A program made the translations under genes and the position numbers. A DNA stretch of 64,000 bases from Pardosa pseudoannulata. Lineage: Eukaryota; Arthropoda; Arachnida; Araneae; Lycosidae. Positions 1 to 13,534 of this stretch are shown here, piece by piece. Under the pieces are notes generated by a model. That model had not been told where the DNA came from and did not search any database. It saw only the letters and a list, made by a program, of their open reading frames with translations. Numbering within the stretch: position 1 is the first letter of the stretch; each line of letters begins with the position of its first letter. Where the stretch lies: NCBI GenBank assembly GCA_032207245.1, contig CM063502.1:66583569-66647568 (forward strand), given 5' to 3'.

Positions 1-347
1 TTTTTTTAATTAAGGGATCATACAACTCTTAAAAATTAAAAAAAAATGTAAAAAATATCATTTTCGATTTCGCATACCTTGAAAACTACCAATTTTACAC
101 ATATAATTTTTAAACATGGTTAGGACATATTATTATCCTTACACAGATATCTCATTCATTTTTGAAATATAAAAATACTTTTGTTAGAAAGTTTTAAATA
201 AGAAACATTTTGTTGTTAACAAAAATGATATCAAGTCTAACGCGCATGATTACTAAATAATATAATTAAGTTTAAAACAAACTTATTGTTTTAAAACATA
301 CTACAATATCTCAAAACAACTTAGAACTTAAATTTTATATATTTAAG

Positions 348-351
<4 letters not shown>

Positions 352-380
<29 letters not shown>
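352..380. repeat. (TA)n microsatellite
   Basis: Uninterrupted TA dinucleotides inside the 14-1029 element, just left of the nested insertion. Confidence 0.9.
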
Positions 381-384
<4 letters not shown>

Positions 385-412
385 TTTTAAAAAAGTGAAT
401 TATATTCCTTAA

Positions 413-651
413 CCCCTTAATGCGCAGTGTTTTTGAAAAAGGCCGACAAAAAAAAAAAAAAAAAAACCATGTAAATAATAAATATCAATAAAACGATTGT
501 TTTTTTTTTTGCTTTCACATTGTTATTTTCAATTCTCGATTGCATTCGAGTGTGAAATATTATAGCAACAACGTCTCTCGAATTATCTCGAATGTGCACA
601 GTTTGGCCAGTTTAGCGCGCTCGAGTTTACTCGAGTGTGCAAGTTAAGGGG
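413..651. mobile_element. nested TTAA MITE of piggyBac type, 239 bp
   Basis: TTAA at 409-412 is followed by CCCCTTAATGCGCA. The other end, read on the minus strand, is CCCCTTAACTTGCACA before TTAA at 652-655. The terminal match is short (CCCCTTAA) but symmetric and flanked by TTAA on both sides. Subterminal copies of the motif CTCGAGT/CTCGAAT lie at about 575-640. No coding capacity. It sits inside the element at 14-1029, so it is probably the younger insertion. Confidence 0.6.
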
Positions 652-1033
652 TTAAAAATTGCAAATTTATCATTGAATAAAAACCCTAACATATTTTGGG
701 AAATATACAAGGAAATTTAGGTTCAATCGGATGAATATTATATTGTATACAATTATATTGTATTGCAAAAATTTCATGAAAAAATAAACACTTTTTGAGA
801 TAGCATGCACGTTACGTGAAAAGACCCAATTTGAGAAAAAACAAGGTACAGTTTTGTAAGTTTAAATTTATTTACAGTAAACAGCTGATACGTTTGTATT
901 CATAACTCCTCTCAAAATTGAAATTTTTTACGCGGATTGTTTTAAAATTTTCAGAACTGAATTTCATTGCACATATATTTTTTTTCTGAAAACCCGAATT
1001 TTTTGTCGATTTAACAGTCGTATGATCCCTTAA

Positions 1034-2065
1034 AAAGGAAGTAAATCCCTTAACACAACATTTTCCCTGATCAGCATAACATGTGAATAATAATTTTTGG
1101 AATAATGTATTCAAAATTATATGAGTTCAGCTTCTGTATTCGCAGAGTACCTCTATAGTAAAGATTCTTTAAGTGAATTTGGCATTGGCTTTGAAATGAT
1201 CCCTAAGGATAGAGGCGTGAAAAATTCTTCAAACCTGTTTATCTAATCTACTACGAGTGTTCAACAAACACAATTAATATTCCAAGCAATCTCCAAGAAA
1301 CAGGTGGGAAATGAATTCCGTTTTTATCTATTCTTATATAACTTCATTAAATCAATTAGATATAACGGCGTGATGATACACTTGGATATTTCATGTCACG
1401 TATGTGCATCGAAGTTCAATATGTTTAAAGAAATTATACGGTGTTTAGCGAATTAACGTGATTATAATTTAAAAGCAAAACAGGTTTAAAGCACGTTTTT
1501 AATGGAAGATTTTCCCTTAATTGATTCAGCTTGAATTGGTTATTTTATTTATTACATCTTGCATTACTTTGGCTACTGAAACACATAAGATTGAATCTTC
1601 TTTATTTCTTACTGGTGGATTTTTAGATCTTACTGCAAGCATGCCAAAACAGATGCAACTAAAAACGGTCTAAGCTTACGTGGGCTGAAAAAAAAATAAA
1701 AACGTCAATATCTATATAAAGGTGAAAGTTTTTCGAGTAGTATAGTCTGTAAAAGATAAAATAAAATAAAGATGATTAATTAATGTAAAGAAAAATAACA
1801 CAACAAATTAATGTTTACTTCTAGAAACTTAGTATCTTTTCTCTGACACCATTCTTCCTACTTCAGGAGCAATTTTGTCAGTTATTCTCAAAACTGACGT
1901 AAGCAGAACGTTAGTAATTCTGGAGATTTATTTTCTTCTATATGTGTAAACAAAGAACTGCATGTACTGATATATATTTATATAGACCAACTTCATTAAT
2001 TTTTTTTTGAATCGCAATGCATTTTATTTCAACTAAACTCTTTTTGTATATAATTATGTACCAAT
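1034..2065. other. unassigned AT-rich stretch
   Basis: I see no gene, RNA gene or recognisable repeat end here. Stops are frequent in all frames. Confidence 0.5.
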
Positions 2066-2386
2066 TTGAAGTTTATAGAAAAAATCAAAGAAAACAAAGA
2101 AAACTTGTATTCTAAGGATTTAAAATCAGTAAATTCTGTTTTAAATTCATTTTTCACGGGGCTCAAAAATTTTTCTGCAAACACACGTAATGATATTCTC
2201 TATTATGTCTTTGTTCGCAAAATTAATGTGTGTGGGAGACAACAAGCCTAGATCTGGAAAAACAAAAAATACAACATTGCAATAAATTAAAAAAATTAGT
2301 TATAAAACATATTAATAATTTTGATAAGTAAATTATTGGGTGGGCTGGAAACATGATCTCTGTGGGCCTAATGTTTGACACCCTTG
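2066..2386 (+). mobile_element. possible 3' end of a hAT element with a short decayed frame
   Basis: The right terminus, read on the minus strand, starts CAAGGGTGTCAAAC and continues into AGGCCCAC. This resembles the CAGGGGTGTCAAAC...GGCCC ends of Charlie-type hAT elements. A 61-residue frame at 2066-2251 ends in RKINVCGRQQA, and the reading continues weakly past its stop toward the terminus. It could be the C-terminal tail of a transposase, but I cannot place it in a family with confidence. No matching left terminus or 8-bp duplication was found, so the copy is truncated. Confidence 0.4.
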
Positions 2387-5300
2387 ACTTCTTGAAATGT
2401 AAAACACAAGCATCAGGTAAAAAGATAACACAAATCTGTTAAACCAGAGGTGGCGAAATCACATCCAGAGGTAGGATTTCACAAAAGTAAATGATAATAG
2501 AAACATATATTGCACTGGTTATAGTAAGGATAAATTTATCAGGTTCTATTATTGGTTATTTTTGGTGTAATTATTAATACACATGTATAAATTTGTTATC
2601 GTTGAATAATAATATTAAAACAATGATAATACTGTATTATTTTAAATTATAACCTAAAAAACTTATACAGGTATGTAATATATCAAAAACTATTGCCTCT
2701 AAAGCTTCTCTAAATCCTCCCTATTTATCATTCTATATTTTAATCTTAAGCCACCAAAATTAAGAAAGGAAGGGACTCCCTGAGATTGAATTCTTACCAG
2801 GAAACTCAAAACCATAGACTGCAGTGATAAATGCCAAGTCTACTACCCTGCTTACATTTTTCTAACCCAAATGTTGATTCTCCCAAGAAATTAATCATCT
2901 TTTTCAAATTATAAATGGGAGTGTGGGCATTTGGGGCCACGCTTTTGCAGTTATAAGCTCAATAACCGAGAGAAAAACACTGGTTCAGAAACTATCCAAC
3001 TAGGATTTAGTACCACGTAATCAGTCTGGTGTTAGGGGCATTTTTACATACTCTCAAACTCTATGCAATTATTGTTCCTATCAGACGTGTTTTTTATCTA
3101 TCAAAAAATTCTGATGAAATAAATCTAACTTCCACGAAGTTTTTGACTGGTCTCAGTTGTTCAGCAGATATATTTTTCATTATTGTGTAAAAGGACTATT
3201 TACATTACTAAGCCAGGCATGGTAATTAAAATATTTGGGCTATTATCATAAGTGTGACGCTAATAAAGTTTTACTACTTATATACATATACACACATGCA
3301 TACGTATATGTTGTTATTTCAGCATTACAAAGAGCATAAGATAAAATAACTCTAGTTTCCAAATTTAAAATTCTATTTAAAATATTTCGTGATGATTATT
3401 TTAATTGATCGTTTTCTTATTGAACTGATTTACTGCAAATAAGATTTTTATAGATTTTAAAGACAAAAAATTAGTTTTAATATATTAATAAAAGTGCGCT
3501 TATTCCAAGGCCTTTGTTAGTAACTGACATCCAACATAGCTAGAAATATTTAACTGTTATTCTACACTGTTAAAGGATATACACTGCTCATATCTAAATC
3601 TTAATTATGCATAAAAATTATGTTTCAACTTAGCAGTTTACTGAGGATAAAGGTCTCCAGTTTCTTTCTACCCATATGAGTCTCTGTGATGACAGACGTT
3701 TTCGCCAGAATATAATCAAACGCTGAAAGAACAGTAAATTGGGGTTGAGAAAAAACAGCTTTTTTTTTTCTTTTGCAGCATATTTTTAACCAAATATTTT
3801 GTTTAGTTGGTGTCACTATAACCAACTTAGACTCTTCGTATAGATGCTAAAACGAATAAGACGGTTAATAAATAACTGCATGAGAGATTTAGGAAATATT
3901 TTGGCCTTTTTAATATATTCTGATGTATTTAAATGTACTTATTGAATTAACTGCAAAATACTACTTGCTAATATACTGTTGTATCAGATTTGACTAGGTT
4001 TTTATATGGTCCTACGATACGTGAATATTACTATCCCCATTTTAACATAAGGTGTAGAAAAATAGTTCGGTTCCCTTTAAAAAATTTAATTTTCTTAATA
4101 AGAGCATAGCTTAATAATTTATTTTCTATTACTGTAATTTAATTAAAAATGAGGGAGAAAGTGACATTAGATTTATACTCAGGTACCCAATAGTTACACT
4201 ACATATTCGGGAGTTAACAGATTGACTGCGAAGGATATTTTCAATATTTACTTGAAATCAAATATAGTTTTTATTATCCCTTAAAATTTTTATAAAGTAT
4301 AAAGTAATTTTGTTTAATGTTAAGATTGATTTCTGATTGTTTTTAATTACAAATATCCGATGGGATTGAGTGGCATTGATGGTAAAAACTACGAAAGGAT
4401 TATTTCTGAAGAATACTGGGAATAATAATAAAGCTCTCGAAAAGCCTTCCTTTTTGGAAAATATAAAACTAATAAAACGGAAACATGTTTAGATGTTATG
4501 ATACTTCTCGAAACATTGGAGGCAGAATCCTTGTGATCCAGGGCAAGGTTTGCATTCTCTTCCTCTTTTTATGGTGTTTACATTCGCTGAATTTCTTTCT
4601 GCGAGATCGTTTAGCTTCCAGGTTTCATTCTCATTTCCTGTTCATAAAATCGTAGAAGGTCTGTTTTTATTGAAAGATGTCCTCGATTTAACATCCATTT
4701 CAGTAGTCAAAATTATTAACTTGAAATACAAGAAACCATAAATCAACTGATACACTTAATACATACGAGGGAAATAAGCAATACCTTCTTCTGCGAAACC
4801 ACCATTAAGCAGTATGAGCTAAACAATGAAGAAATATTATTGGTGGAAGATACCAAAACACTCCGGGGGGGGAGCGGAAATGAATCTGTTAAACCATGAG
4901 GTATGGGCACGAATGAACTCAATGAGGTGTATATATCATATATTACGAAGTGAAACACCATAGTTACACATTTAAAATGCACAAATTCAATTTTGATTTA
5001 ATATGGTCACATATCCTACACAAATGTTAAATGCTATGAAAAGTATGCATACATAAATATATAATATAGATAAAAAAATCTGCAAAATAATTATTTTAAA
5101 ATTTTGATACAAAAATAGACTATATTAAAATTCAATTATAGCATTTAAAAAAGAATTTTGAGCAAATCTTTGAAATTTGGCATGTCTTCTAAAACCGTTT
5201 GAAGCATGTGTTGTAATAGACATTCTGTGGTATGGTAATTTGTTCACTGCGACCGATATCGTCAAATAAACTCATCTGTAACCAAAGAACCAAAGTATAA

Positions 5301-6119
5301 TACCAAAATGCCTGTATTAAAATATAAAAAAAAACGTTAAATCAGTATAACTTAATATTAATTACTTTATTTAAAAAGATTCAAAGAAAAAAGTTCTGTA
5401 ACAATATACCAAAATAATTTGAATTTTCATTTGGAAACTCGCATAACTCAACAAAGAATCATTCGTATAAGATTGCTCTGTTTAATCTCGTAACTGCCGA
5501 AGACGTATATGTACGCCTTGCGCAGTATATGATTTTACTGTTTTGATCGTATGTATAATCTTTATTATAGTAGGACTCTTTCTAATTTCCTACTTGTCAT
5601 TAAGTACGTTTATTTATACGACAGTAAACACATAGGAAATAAACTTATTCTCATTATAGGGCAGTTTTATTTGGTAAATTTCCAATTTCTATTCGTGGCT
5701 ACAAAATAATGACCAGCTGTAATTATGTTACATATACTTTTACATTTTTGACGTTTGTTCTTATTTAATTTATTTGTGTTTTTAGGTAAAGTGTCTCGTA
5801 TTTGTTATAATTTTTCTCTCTATAGATGCTGTCTGCAAAGATCTATCAGAGAGAAGTTTGGCAGATAGGTTGCTTCCAGTATTCACAAGTTAAACTTAAT
5901 TCTGACGGGTCGGCTATAGATCACATAAAATGTTGCCTTCGAAACACTTAAGAACGTTTCACCTGGTTTTGGAGAAACGATGAGTAGTTGGTTTTCTCAA
6001 CTTTAAGTTGTCGATGGTACACAACGACGCCATTACGATATGAGCAGAGTAACTCGATTCTCCTTGTTTCCTATTCTGGTCTCTAAGGTAGAACATAGAG
6101 GAAAAGGGAAAAATATTTA
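2387..6119. other. unassigned AT-rich stretch
   Basis: No gene or clear element end is visible. Short open frames at 3625-3825, 4550-4741 and 4743-4982 have no recognisable domain. A short purine-rich run with G8 lies near 4864. Confidence 0.5.
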
Positions 6120-6840
6120 TTTCTATATAAAGCTGCACCTAATTATGAATGTAGAATTAAAAGCATTGAGAAATAGTAAAACATGAATGCATTACTTTTT
6201 TATAAATATAAAGTGCTAAAAGTCTTACCTGGTGGACTAATGTACAAATTTTTGTGTAAAAATGCAGATATTTCTATGACTTAGCATAAAAAATATAAAT
6301 GTTGAGGTTACTTCGTGGTATCTTAAAGATAGTATTGGAAAGAAAATACAAATAAGGTGCAATTACAAATGTTCCTGTCAGACACTAATCGATCACTCAG
6401 TCAAGGTCATGTGGGTTAGGAAATTGCATGGTATTTAGGATAAATCAAGTATCCATATGATAATTTTGTAGCTGAATAAAAATGCTTATAATTATGGGTG
6501 AAGAACTTTAAAACCATTAGAACTAGTAAATTATGAGATTCATCCCCTCTTAATAGATATAAACGTGCTTAAAGGTTTTCCTGATAGACTTTATTTGTGT
6601 ATGAAATCTAGCTTAGAAATGCAGATATTGCTATGCTTAGCATTGAAACATAAATAACGAATTTATTCCGAGTCATCACGAAAAGGATATTGCAAGAAAA
6701 CACAAATGAGATACAATTACAAAATACATGCATAAACTATCTTATTTAGAAAAGTTTTATGGGATTATGCTGTTGTCAGGTGCCAAACAACTTCCCACCT
6801 AAACGATCACTCTCTCAAGGTCATGGGTCAGATACGTCGT
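6120..6840 (+). repeat. diverged direct repeat, two units of about 360 bp
   Basis: Two consecutive stretches (about 6120-6475 and 6476-6840) share an ordered series of motifs. These include a GCAGATATT..CTATG..TTAGCAT block, a CAAAT(A/G)AG(G/A)T block followed by CAATTACAAA, and a CGATCACTC..TCAAGGTCATG block. The copies are too diverged to be recent. The unit is unclassified. Confidence 0.5.
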
Positions 6841-7204
6841 CAGTTTCTTAAAGCAAGAAGATAGGGTCAAATAATTGGTCAGCTTAAAGGGATTTTCATT
6901 TAATAGCTGAAAAATTCTGATTTTCAATCTTGTATAAATTTTATCACACTATTTATTTAGAACTATAAAAGTATACCGAATGTTAAAAATGCTATCATTT
7001 CTTAATTATATCGTATCAAAATATTTTCGATTTTAAAATGATATTTTGAATAAAAAAACGAGTTTTACTTTTTTTTACGGGAGTCTGATTGTGCACAATA
7101 CTGTGCATCCATGCGTATGAATGTGCACAATTATTTAGTTGAAATTAAAGCAATATATGTAAAATTGGTTCGAAGTGCTAATGCCTTTTTTTCTCTTCCG
7201 TCTT

Positions 7205-7335
7205 TAGGGCTTATTAGACAGAGATCTACTGATTAAAGCTGAATCCGAATGACTGTGAATATCCATGGCAAAATCCGCATTCGAACCCTAGGATTCCGTT
7301 TCCGAAAGTTAGTATTCCATAAGTTCAGCTATCAT
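7205..7335 (-). repeat. tRNA-derived SINE, family A, copy 1
   Basis: On the minus strand this carries a B-box-like GGGTTCGAATG. It is followed by a body with GCCATGGAT, a CATTCGGATTCAGC block and AGTAGATC, then GTCTAATAAG. The same order of motifs occurs at 25070-25245, 36191-36363 and 55229-55365. The A box is degenerate. An RNA polymerase III promoter plus a shared non-tRNA body points to a SINE rather than a tRNA gene. Confidence 0.6.
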
Positions 7336-9043
7336 ACAGATTTTAACATTAGAGTCTTCCAAGTAAAAGATTAACGATGTCAGGGACACATAAATCGCAG
7401 AAAAATCTCATATGTATTTTTTTAATCTTAAAAAATATCACAGACTTTTATAAACCAAATAAAACAAATCACATGTATTTAAACTAATTCTGTGAAAAAA
7501 TACTTTAATTTTTGTTTTATAATGTTAGTGTACACCAGTCTCTCTTCAGTAGGTAAACCTTTCATGACCTTTAAGATATGTTTTCATTAATAAATTATGC
7601 GTTCTAATCAGCTATATTAAAAAATGCAAATTTGATAGTACAGTCAATTAAATTTACAGTACTTTTCCATTAAAATCATTAAATTATTTTCACAGGATCT
7701 TAAAGTAGTGAAAAAATTAAGAAACGGTTCGTATTTTTTTAAAACGAGTACTAGAATCTTCAAATTCAATTATATAAGAACAATTATTTCATAATTTGTC
7801 AAACGTACACGGTTGAAATTTTGTACAGATATTCTTTACACATACAGATATAAATTTTCTTTGGTTTGTTCTCAGGGTTCTTAAGTAAAAGCAATAATTT
7901 TCAAAACATTGGCCTCAGAAAAAAATGACCCCTCAATCCATTTTTTTTTAAATTTACGAATTATTAAAAAAGTTATATTTGATATTTTTGCACATCTCAA
8001 AGACAATTTATTATCTATTTTCTAAATAAGATTGAACATTTTTTACAAGAGCTGTTCATTCATGAATCATATCAAAATTGAAATATATTTAAATTTAAGA
8101 AATTAAATTTTTAAAATTCAAAATAAAAAATTTAATTAAAATAATTCAAATTTTAAAACTTTGAGCAAGTTTTAATATGTTCAGTAATACTTGTATAAGC
8201 ACATACTTGGAAGGAAAAATTCATTATAAAGAGGTTATAAATAAAAAATATATAATTTTGTTTCCCGGAACCCCTTAATCATCGAACAGTTATTATTTAC
8301 TTCGTGAGTTCTGAGAAAAACTGCATCAACGTATAAGTTTGTTTTTTTCGAGGTTTTCATAGATATCATCCCATGACTTAAATGTCATAATAGATTTTGC
8401 TTAGAGATCTATAAATGAGTAATTGCCGTATGTGTTTACACTATCTTCAGTTTAGCGAATGAAGCGTCACAATGATGAAATCTATTATGAAATAAAGGAA
8501 ACAACTAAGGGAACACGAAACACGTCTTAGAATATCAAATATCAAACGTTGCAGAATTATATAATGGAATAAAGAACAAAGTAATTCACAAAACAAGTGC
8601 ACTATAAATGATTGGTATATACGCTTACATCATTTTTCTCTAAAGAATATACTTTAATTTGCGAAAGTGGTATGCTAAGAATTCATTGGTTATAAAACAA
8701 AAATAACGTTTTTGAAAAATAAATACCTTTTAACTTGCTCTGTAAAGAAATCAAATACAAGCCATTATAAACAATTCTTAAATATAAAATAAACGATATG
8801 TGCAGTTAAATTATTGGTGTTGGTTCTCATTTAATTTATTAATGTATATTATTGTTAGTTTTTATTTAAGTAACTAGTATTTATTCACAGGGATATCTTG
8901 TATATTTCTTATTCTTGTCTCCCACAAAAAATATTTAGATTTTTTATTACGATCAATTTTCTTATCATATATATTAAGAAACAATCTACTGGCTATTAGT
9001 TCATCAGTAAAAAATGCTAAAATTGATACAGGACGGAATTAGG
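7336..9043. other. unassigned AT-rich stretch
   Basis: No gene recognised. AT-rich sequence with frequent stops on both strands. Confidence 0.5.
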
Positions 9044-9045
9044 TA

Positions 9046-9679
9046 CCGTTAGACCTCTATTTAACGAAGTCGTTAAATTCATAAAAAAAGTTCGTTATTT
9101 AGAAATTTTGTTCACTTTTAAAAGTACATAAAACTAATTTAAATTTAAATTTCTTAACACCAAATAATATTAAAAAACTATAAAGACTTTTCAATTAATA
9201 AATTTAATATAACAATTGTTTAACTGAATACAACGTATTTTAAAACATAATGGTTTATATTTAGTAATTAATCATATTTTTTATAAATTAATATCTATTT
9301 GTTTAATTTATTTTACCCATAAAAGAAAGAAATCTTCACGGTAATCAAGAATACAGCAAAAAATTGTCCAAAAATACATTGCATTCAGATAAACAATTGT
9401 TAGATTAAATTAATTAATTTAAAAGACTTTATAGTATTTAAATGCGTATAACAAGTGTTTTTTATATATCAAAAAAGACTAAATTTGAAATGTCCAGAAA
9501 TATTTAGAGAAATAGGTAGAAAAAATTAGATCACGAGGAAAGTTTGCTAATTAGGAAATGCACTTCTCTGTTTGGAGGTTATTTTACGAAGAAATTCGCA
9601 AAATATTCTTGGTTCCAAAAAGTTCGTAAACTAGAGAAATTCGTGAAAAAAAAAGCTTCCTTAAATGGAGGTTGGAGTG
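9046..9679. mobile_element. pogo/Tigger-like TA-flanked element, decayed
   Basis: The left end, beside a TA dinucleotide, reads CCGTTAGACCTCTATTTAACG. The right end, on the minus strand beside TA at 9680-9681, reads CACTCCAACCTCCATTTAAGG. The inner motifs TTCGTTATTTAGAAATT (left) and TTCGTAAACTAGAGAAATTCG (right) mirror the subterminal repeats common in pogo/Tigger-type elements. No transposase frame remains. The left coordinate may be off by a base. Confidence 0.5.
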
Positions 9680-9883
9680 TATTTTTATTTTACATTTTTA
9701 AGGAAAAACAAATAGTTTGCTAATTAGAAAATGCATTTCGCTGCTTGGAGGTTATTTTATGAAGAAAATTCGCAAAATATTCTTGGTTCCAAGAAGTTCG
9801 TAAACTAGAGAAATTCGTGTAAAAAAGGTTCCTTAAATGGAGTGTTGGAGTGTATTTTTATGTTACATTTTTAGAAAAAACAA
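9540..9883 (+). repeat. 172-bp tandem duplication of the pogo-like right end
   Basis: The stretch from AGTTTGCTAATTAG at 9540 recurs at 9712-9713 with a few substitutions and small indels. Both copies include the subterminal motif and the CCTTAAATGGAG...GGAGTGTA terminus. The duplication therefore took in the element end and its flank after insertion. Confidence 0.8.
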
Positions 9884-11014
9884 ATTTTGCATGATGGTAT
9901 ATCGCCTTGAAGTCAAGAAATATGCAAATACTTCTTTCTTCGTGACTGCCCTTGACCCGGTCAAAGAGAATAGAAATTGAAAATGTGACCAAGTGCAAAG
10001 CTTTGACTGAAAGAGAATATTTCCGTATTAGCCTTGAACTGCAGAACGAAATCTATCAATTAAGACAATTTTCAAAGTATTATTTGCATGTATCCTCAAT
10101 GTTAAATGTTTGAAATGACCTATATAGTCATTCACATCCATAGATTTAAGTCAATTCGGCTCGATTGTGCAGTCAAAGAGACACTTCCTGCACGACGTTC
10201 AGACCGATGGTAGACGACCGTTTAAACGTTTTAACAACTTTTAATAGGTAAAGATTTATAGTGTAGCAAAAAAGAAGGAATAAGTTAGAATCAACGAACT
10301 GACTCTGGAAATGAGAAGAAAAGTTTTAGGTTATAAATTTCGAACATTATTACAGCAGGAGAAAAGCAAAAATTGGGTCATGCTGCGAAAAATGACTTTT
10401 GATTGAACACAAACGTTAGTGCTTCTAGAGACAAAATTATTAACTGCAAACCGTAGGCGGTGAACACAGTGGATAGTGTTTTGTATGATTATTTAGCTTT
10501 AATCTGCGGATCTAGGTCAAATGCGTTCGCGCAGATTTTTTTTCATTCGATTCTTAACCAAAGAAAATAGTTTCAATTTTTTTTCTGGTAAATTGTAACA
10601 GGTTAAACAATTTATAACTTTCTCTTCCATTCTTCTAAACATATTTACTTGATATAAATTAAATAAGTATTGCGAAGCAAACGGATGCATTATTTTCATT
10701 TTTATTTCTGTAACTTGCGAGTTTAATAACCTTTCTTCTCTACTAACTTTCGTTTAAGAAGGCATTTGTCCATTCCATTTCTTTGCTGTTCCATAGCAGC
10801 AGAGAAGTCTATAAATCATGACAAGGATAACACATTTCTGTATTTTTTTCTCTTAAGATTACATCTGGGAATACCACTTAATCATTTCTGGGTACATTAA
10901 AAACGGAAGACCGCGGAATTGTCAAAATTGACTGCGTTGAAATACGGTCATTTTCCCACATCGTAGCTCTTGCAATATAAGGATACTAATGCTTTAAAAA
11001 AATGTGAAGGTATT
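9884..11014. other. unassigned stretch
   Basis: No gene recognised. The short frame at 10517-10699 (minus) has no known domain. Confidence 0.5.
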
Positions 11015-11715
11015 AGAACTAGGATGGAAAACCAATTGAAAATGTATATAGATTTTTTAATGTAGTATTGTAAAATAAAAAAAATGTTCTTCTGTCTCTA
11101 GTTAACAATTAAAAGTTAACTAAGGCCACTTTAATAAAAAAGTCAACGTGATTTCTTCTCAGAATGGAAAGATAAGATTTCATAAGTATTTCTTACTTTT
11201 ATAATTGACTTTCAAGCTATGACCGAAAAGATAGGACGTTCCGTTTCCGTACCGGATTTCTTAGGATTTCTTGTACCGGCATGCATGTTGACTGCCATTC
11301 AAAATTAGTTTTAAGCAGTAAGTCCTGGTTATATCCTAACTCGTGTAGTAAGAAATGGATAATAGAACTAGGATGGAAAACCATTTGAAAATGTATATAC
11401 ATTTTTTAAATGTAGTAATTGTAAAATAAAAAAATGTTCTTCTGTCTCTAGTTAACAATTAAATGTTAACTAGGGCCACTTTAGTAAAAAAGACAACTAG
11501 ATTTCTTCTCAGAAGGGAGAGATAGATTTCATAAATATTTCTTACTTTTATAATTGACTTTCAGGCGATGACTGAACAGATAGGACGTTCCGATTCCGTA
11601 CCGGATTCCTTAGGACTCCTTGTATCAGCATGGATGTTGACTGCCATTCAAAATTAGTTTCAAGCAGTAAGTCCTGGTTATATCCTAACTCGTGTAGTAA
11701 GAAATGGATAATAGT
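11015..11715 (+). repeat. tandem duplication, two units of about 349 bp
   Basis: The unit begins AGAACTAGGATGGAAAACCA at 11015 and again at 11364. It ends with GTAAGAAATGGATAATAG in both copies. The two copies differ by scattered substitutions and single-base indels, which suggests a fairly recent local duplication. The unit encodes nothing I recognise. Confidence 0.9.
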
Positions 11716-13534
11716 TGCCCAAACTAAATAAAAAAAATTACCATTTCAGACATTTCTCGCTCTTCTTGTGAAATGATTAGTGAAGTCCATAACTAACATG
11801 CTATTTTTAACAACGCTCCTTAGACTCTTCGGCTGTTAAGAAACCTTTGTTTAACAGACCGTTTAAAAATTCTTTCACACTATAAAAGAACATCTAATCA
11901 GACACTCATTTTAGTATTCAACTGAATGGTTTATTTATCTTAAACTAAGCATTATTCGTAAAATGTAAAATTTTATGTTGAAATTAATAAAATGATATTT
12001 TACTTATTAAGGGCTTTAATGGTTTAATTAAGTTAAAAAAATAGATTAATTATGCAATTTTACACATTCAGAATTAAACATTTATTTGGGCTTTGATTAT
12101 GGATATTTATTTCGGAAGTAATAGCCCTATTTATACTATAAATAACACACTTTCACTTTATGATAAATATTTAAAAAATTTTCTATTTTAAAGTAATTTA
12201 AATCTAATTTTATATTAGATACGAGAAAGTTTTTAACACAATAATTACACTGATTCGGATTTTAATTAAAAACTGGTTTGTCGTTAAAAGGAAAAATGTC
12301 AATAAAAATTTAATGCAATAAACATTTTCTATTTTATAATTTTGTTACTAAATGATCTAACTATACGTAGGAAAAAAAACTAAAAATGCACATGTAAAAG
12401 AGCTGATGCTTTCATTTTTATTTCACGAAATCATCTTATTCGGTTGGTTTATGACGACTTTACAAATTCAATTTTTAATCTTTAAAGCCACAAAAATAGT
12501 TCTAGTGATGCAGAAAAAAGTGATTGCTTCATAGACTAGTATAGGAAATTCATATATCTAAGATAGGAAGTTTACAAACTAAAATCAATAATTCACTGAG
12601 CAGTAAACACCTGATAAAGGTTCTCAGTTAGTGGCTATTTTGATTTAATAGGTACAGACATATATAACCTACCCATTTTGATCTTGAAGGAAGAATTTTG
12701 CTTAAGTAATGCATTTTTACAATTTTCCACTGTACTAGAAATAAAATGTTTATCTAAAATTATGAAACGTCCACATTGAATATGTATTTCAGTCCTTGAT
12801 AGGGTATTACATATATGCTTTTATAATATGAAGTATAAGACATTAAAGTACTGCGATCTACAAATGACACTTAATAAAATAACCTTTATTTTATAGAACT
12901 AATATTTTGCCTTTCCTCCAAGTTTTTTCACTTTATTTGTTATTTCGTAAAGTTAAAATGAAATTATTTCTTCCTACGGAATAATCTCACGTTATTCGAG
13001 CACGAATGTGCAATTATAATATTAACTAAACTATTACATTAATCGAGATTGATTAATATATTCAGAATTTAGAAGTATCCTTCTTGAGCTTAAGTATCTT
13101 AACATATAAAATTAGTAAGGAAAATAGGTATTGTGTAAAAATAATCATAAAATATCTGTGGTGTTCTACACTTCCGTATATTTATAAAAAAAAAACCCAA
13201 CAAAGCAATCCAGAAAATATAACTGAATAATTTGGTTTCATTAGTTATAAGCATTATGATCAATATTTTGTAATATAAGAATTAGACTAGAGCCTACTAT
13301 AATATAAATTCTATATATGTATATAAAATATATAGCTATACAAGGTACAACCTCGGCAAATATTTGGCATCTTTTCAAAAAGGGATAGATGGGACCAAAA
13401 AAGTCTTTTTTAATCAATGAAAATGTATCTGAAAATGACGCCAGAAATTTTTTAAATGCCAATAGATGACACTGGTTATGTCATTTAGGAGTGCAACTGT
13501 TATTTGTCTACTGGGTGTTATGTCATACATAGTT
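11716..13534. other. unassigned AT-rich stretch
   Basis: No gene recognised. The short minus-strand frames at 13241-13659 overlap the start of the plus-strand mariner pseudogene and show no domain. Confidence 0.5.

Larger units (their letters stand above)
14..1029. mobile_element. piggyBac-like TTAA-flanked inverted-repeat element, non-autonomous
   Basis: The left end GGGATCATACAACT follows TTAA at 10-13, and the right end mirrors it (GGGATCATACGACT on the minus strand) before TTAA at 1030-1033. About 18 of the outer 21 bases agree. A TTAA target duplication with GGG/CCC ends is the hallmark of piggyBac-type elements. No transposase frame is visible inside, so this is a non-autonomous or decayed copy. 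It contains a second TTAA element at 413-651. The inner sequence is otherwise AT-rich. Confidence 0.6.
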
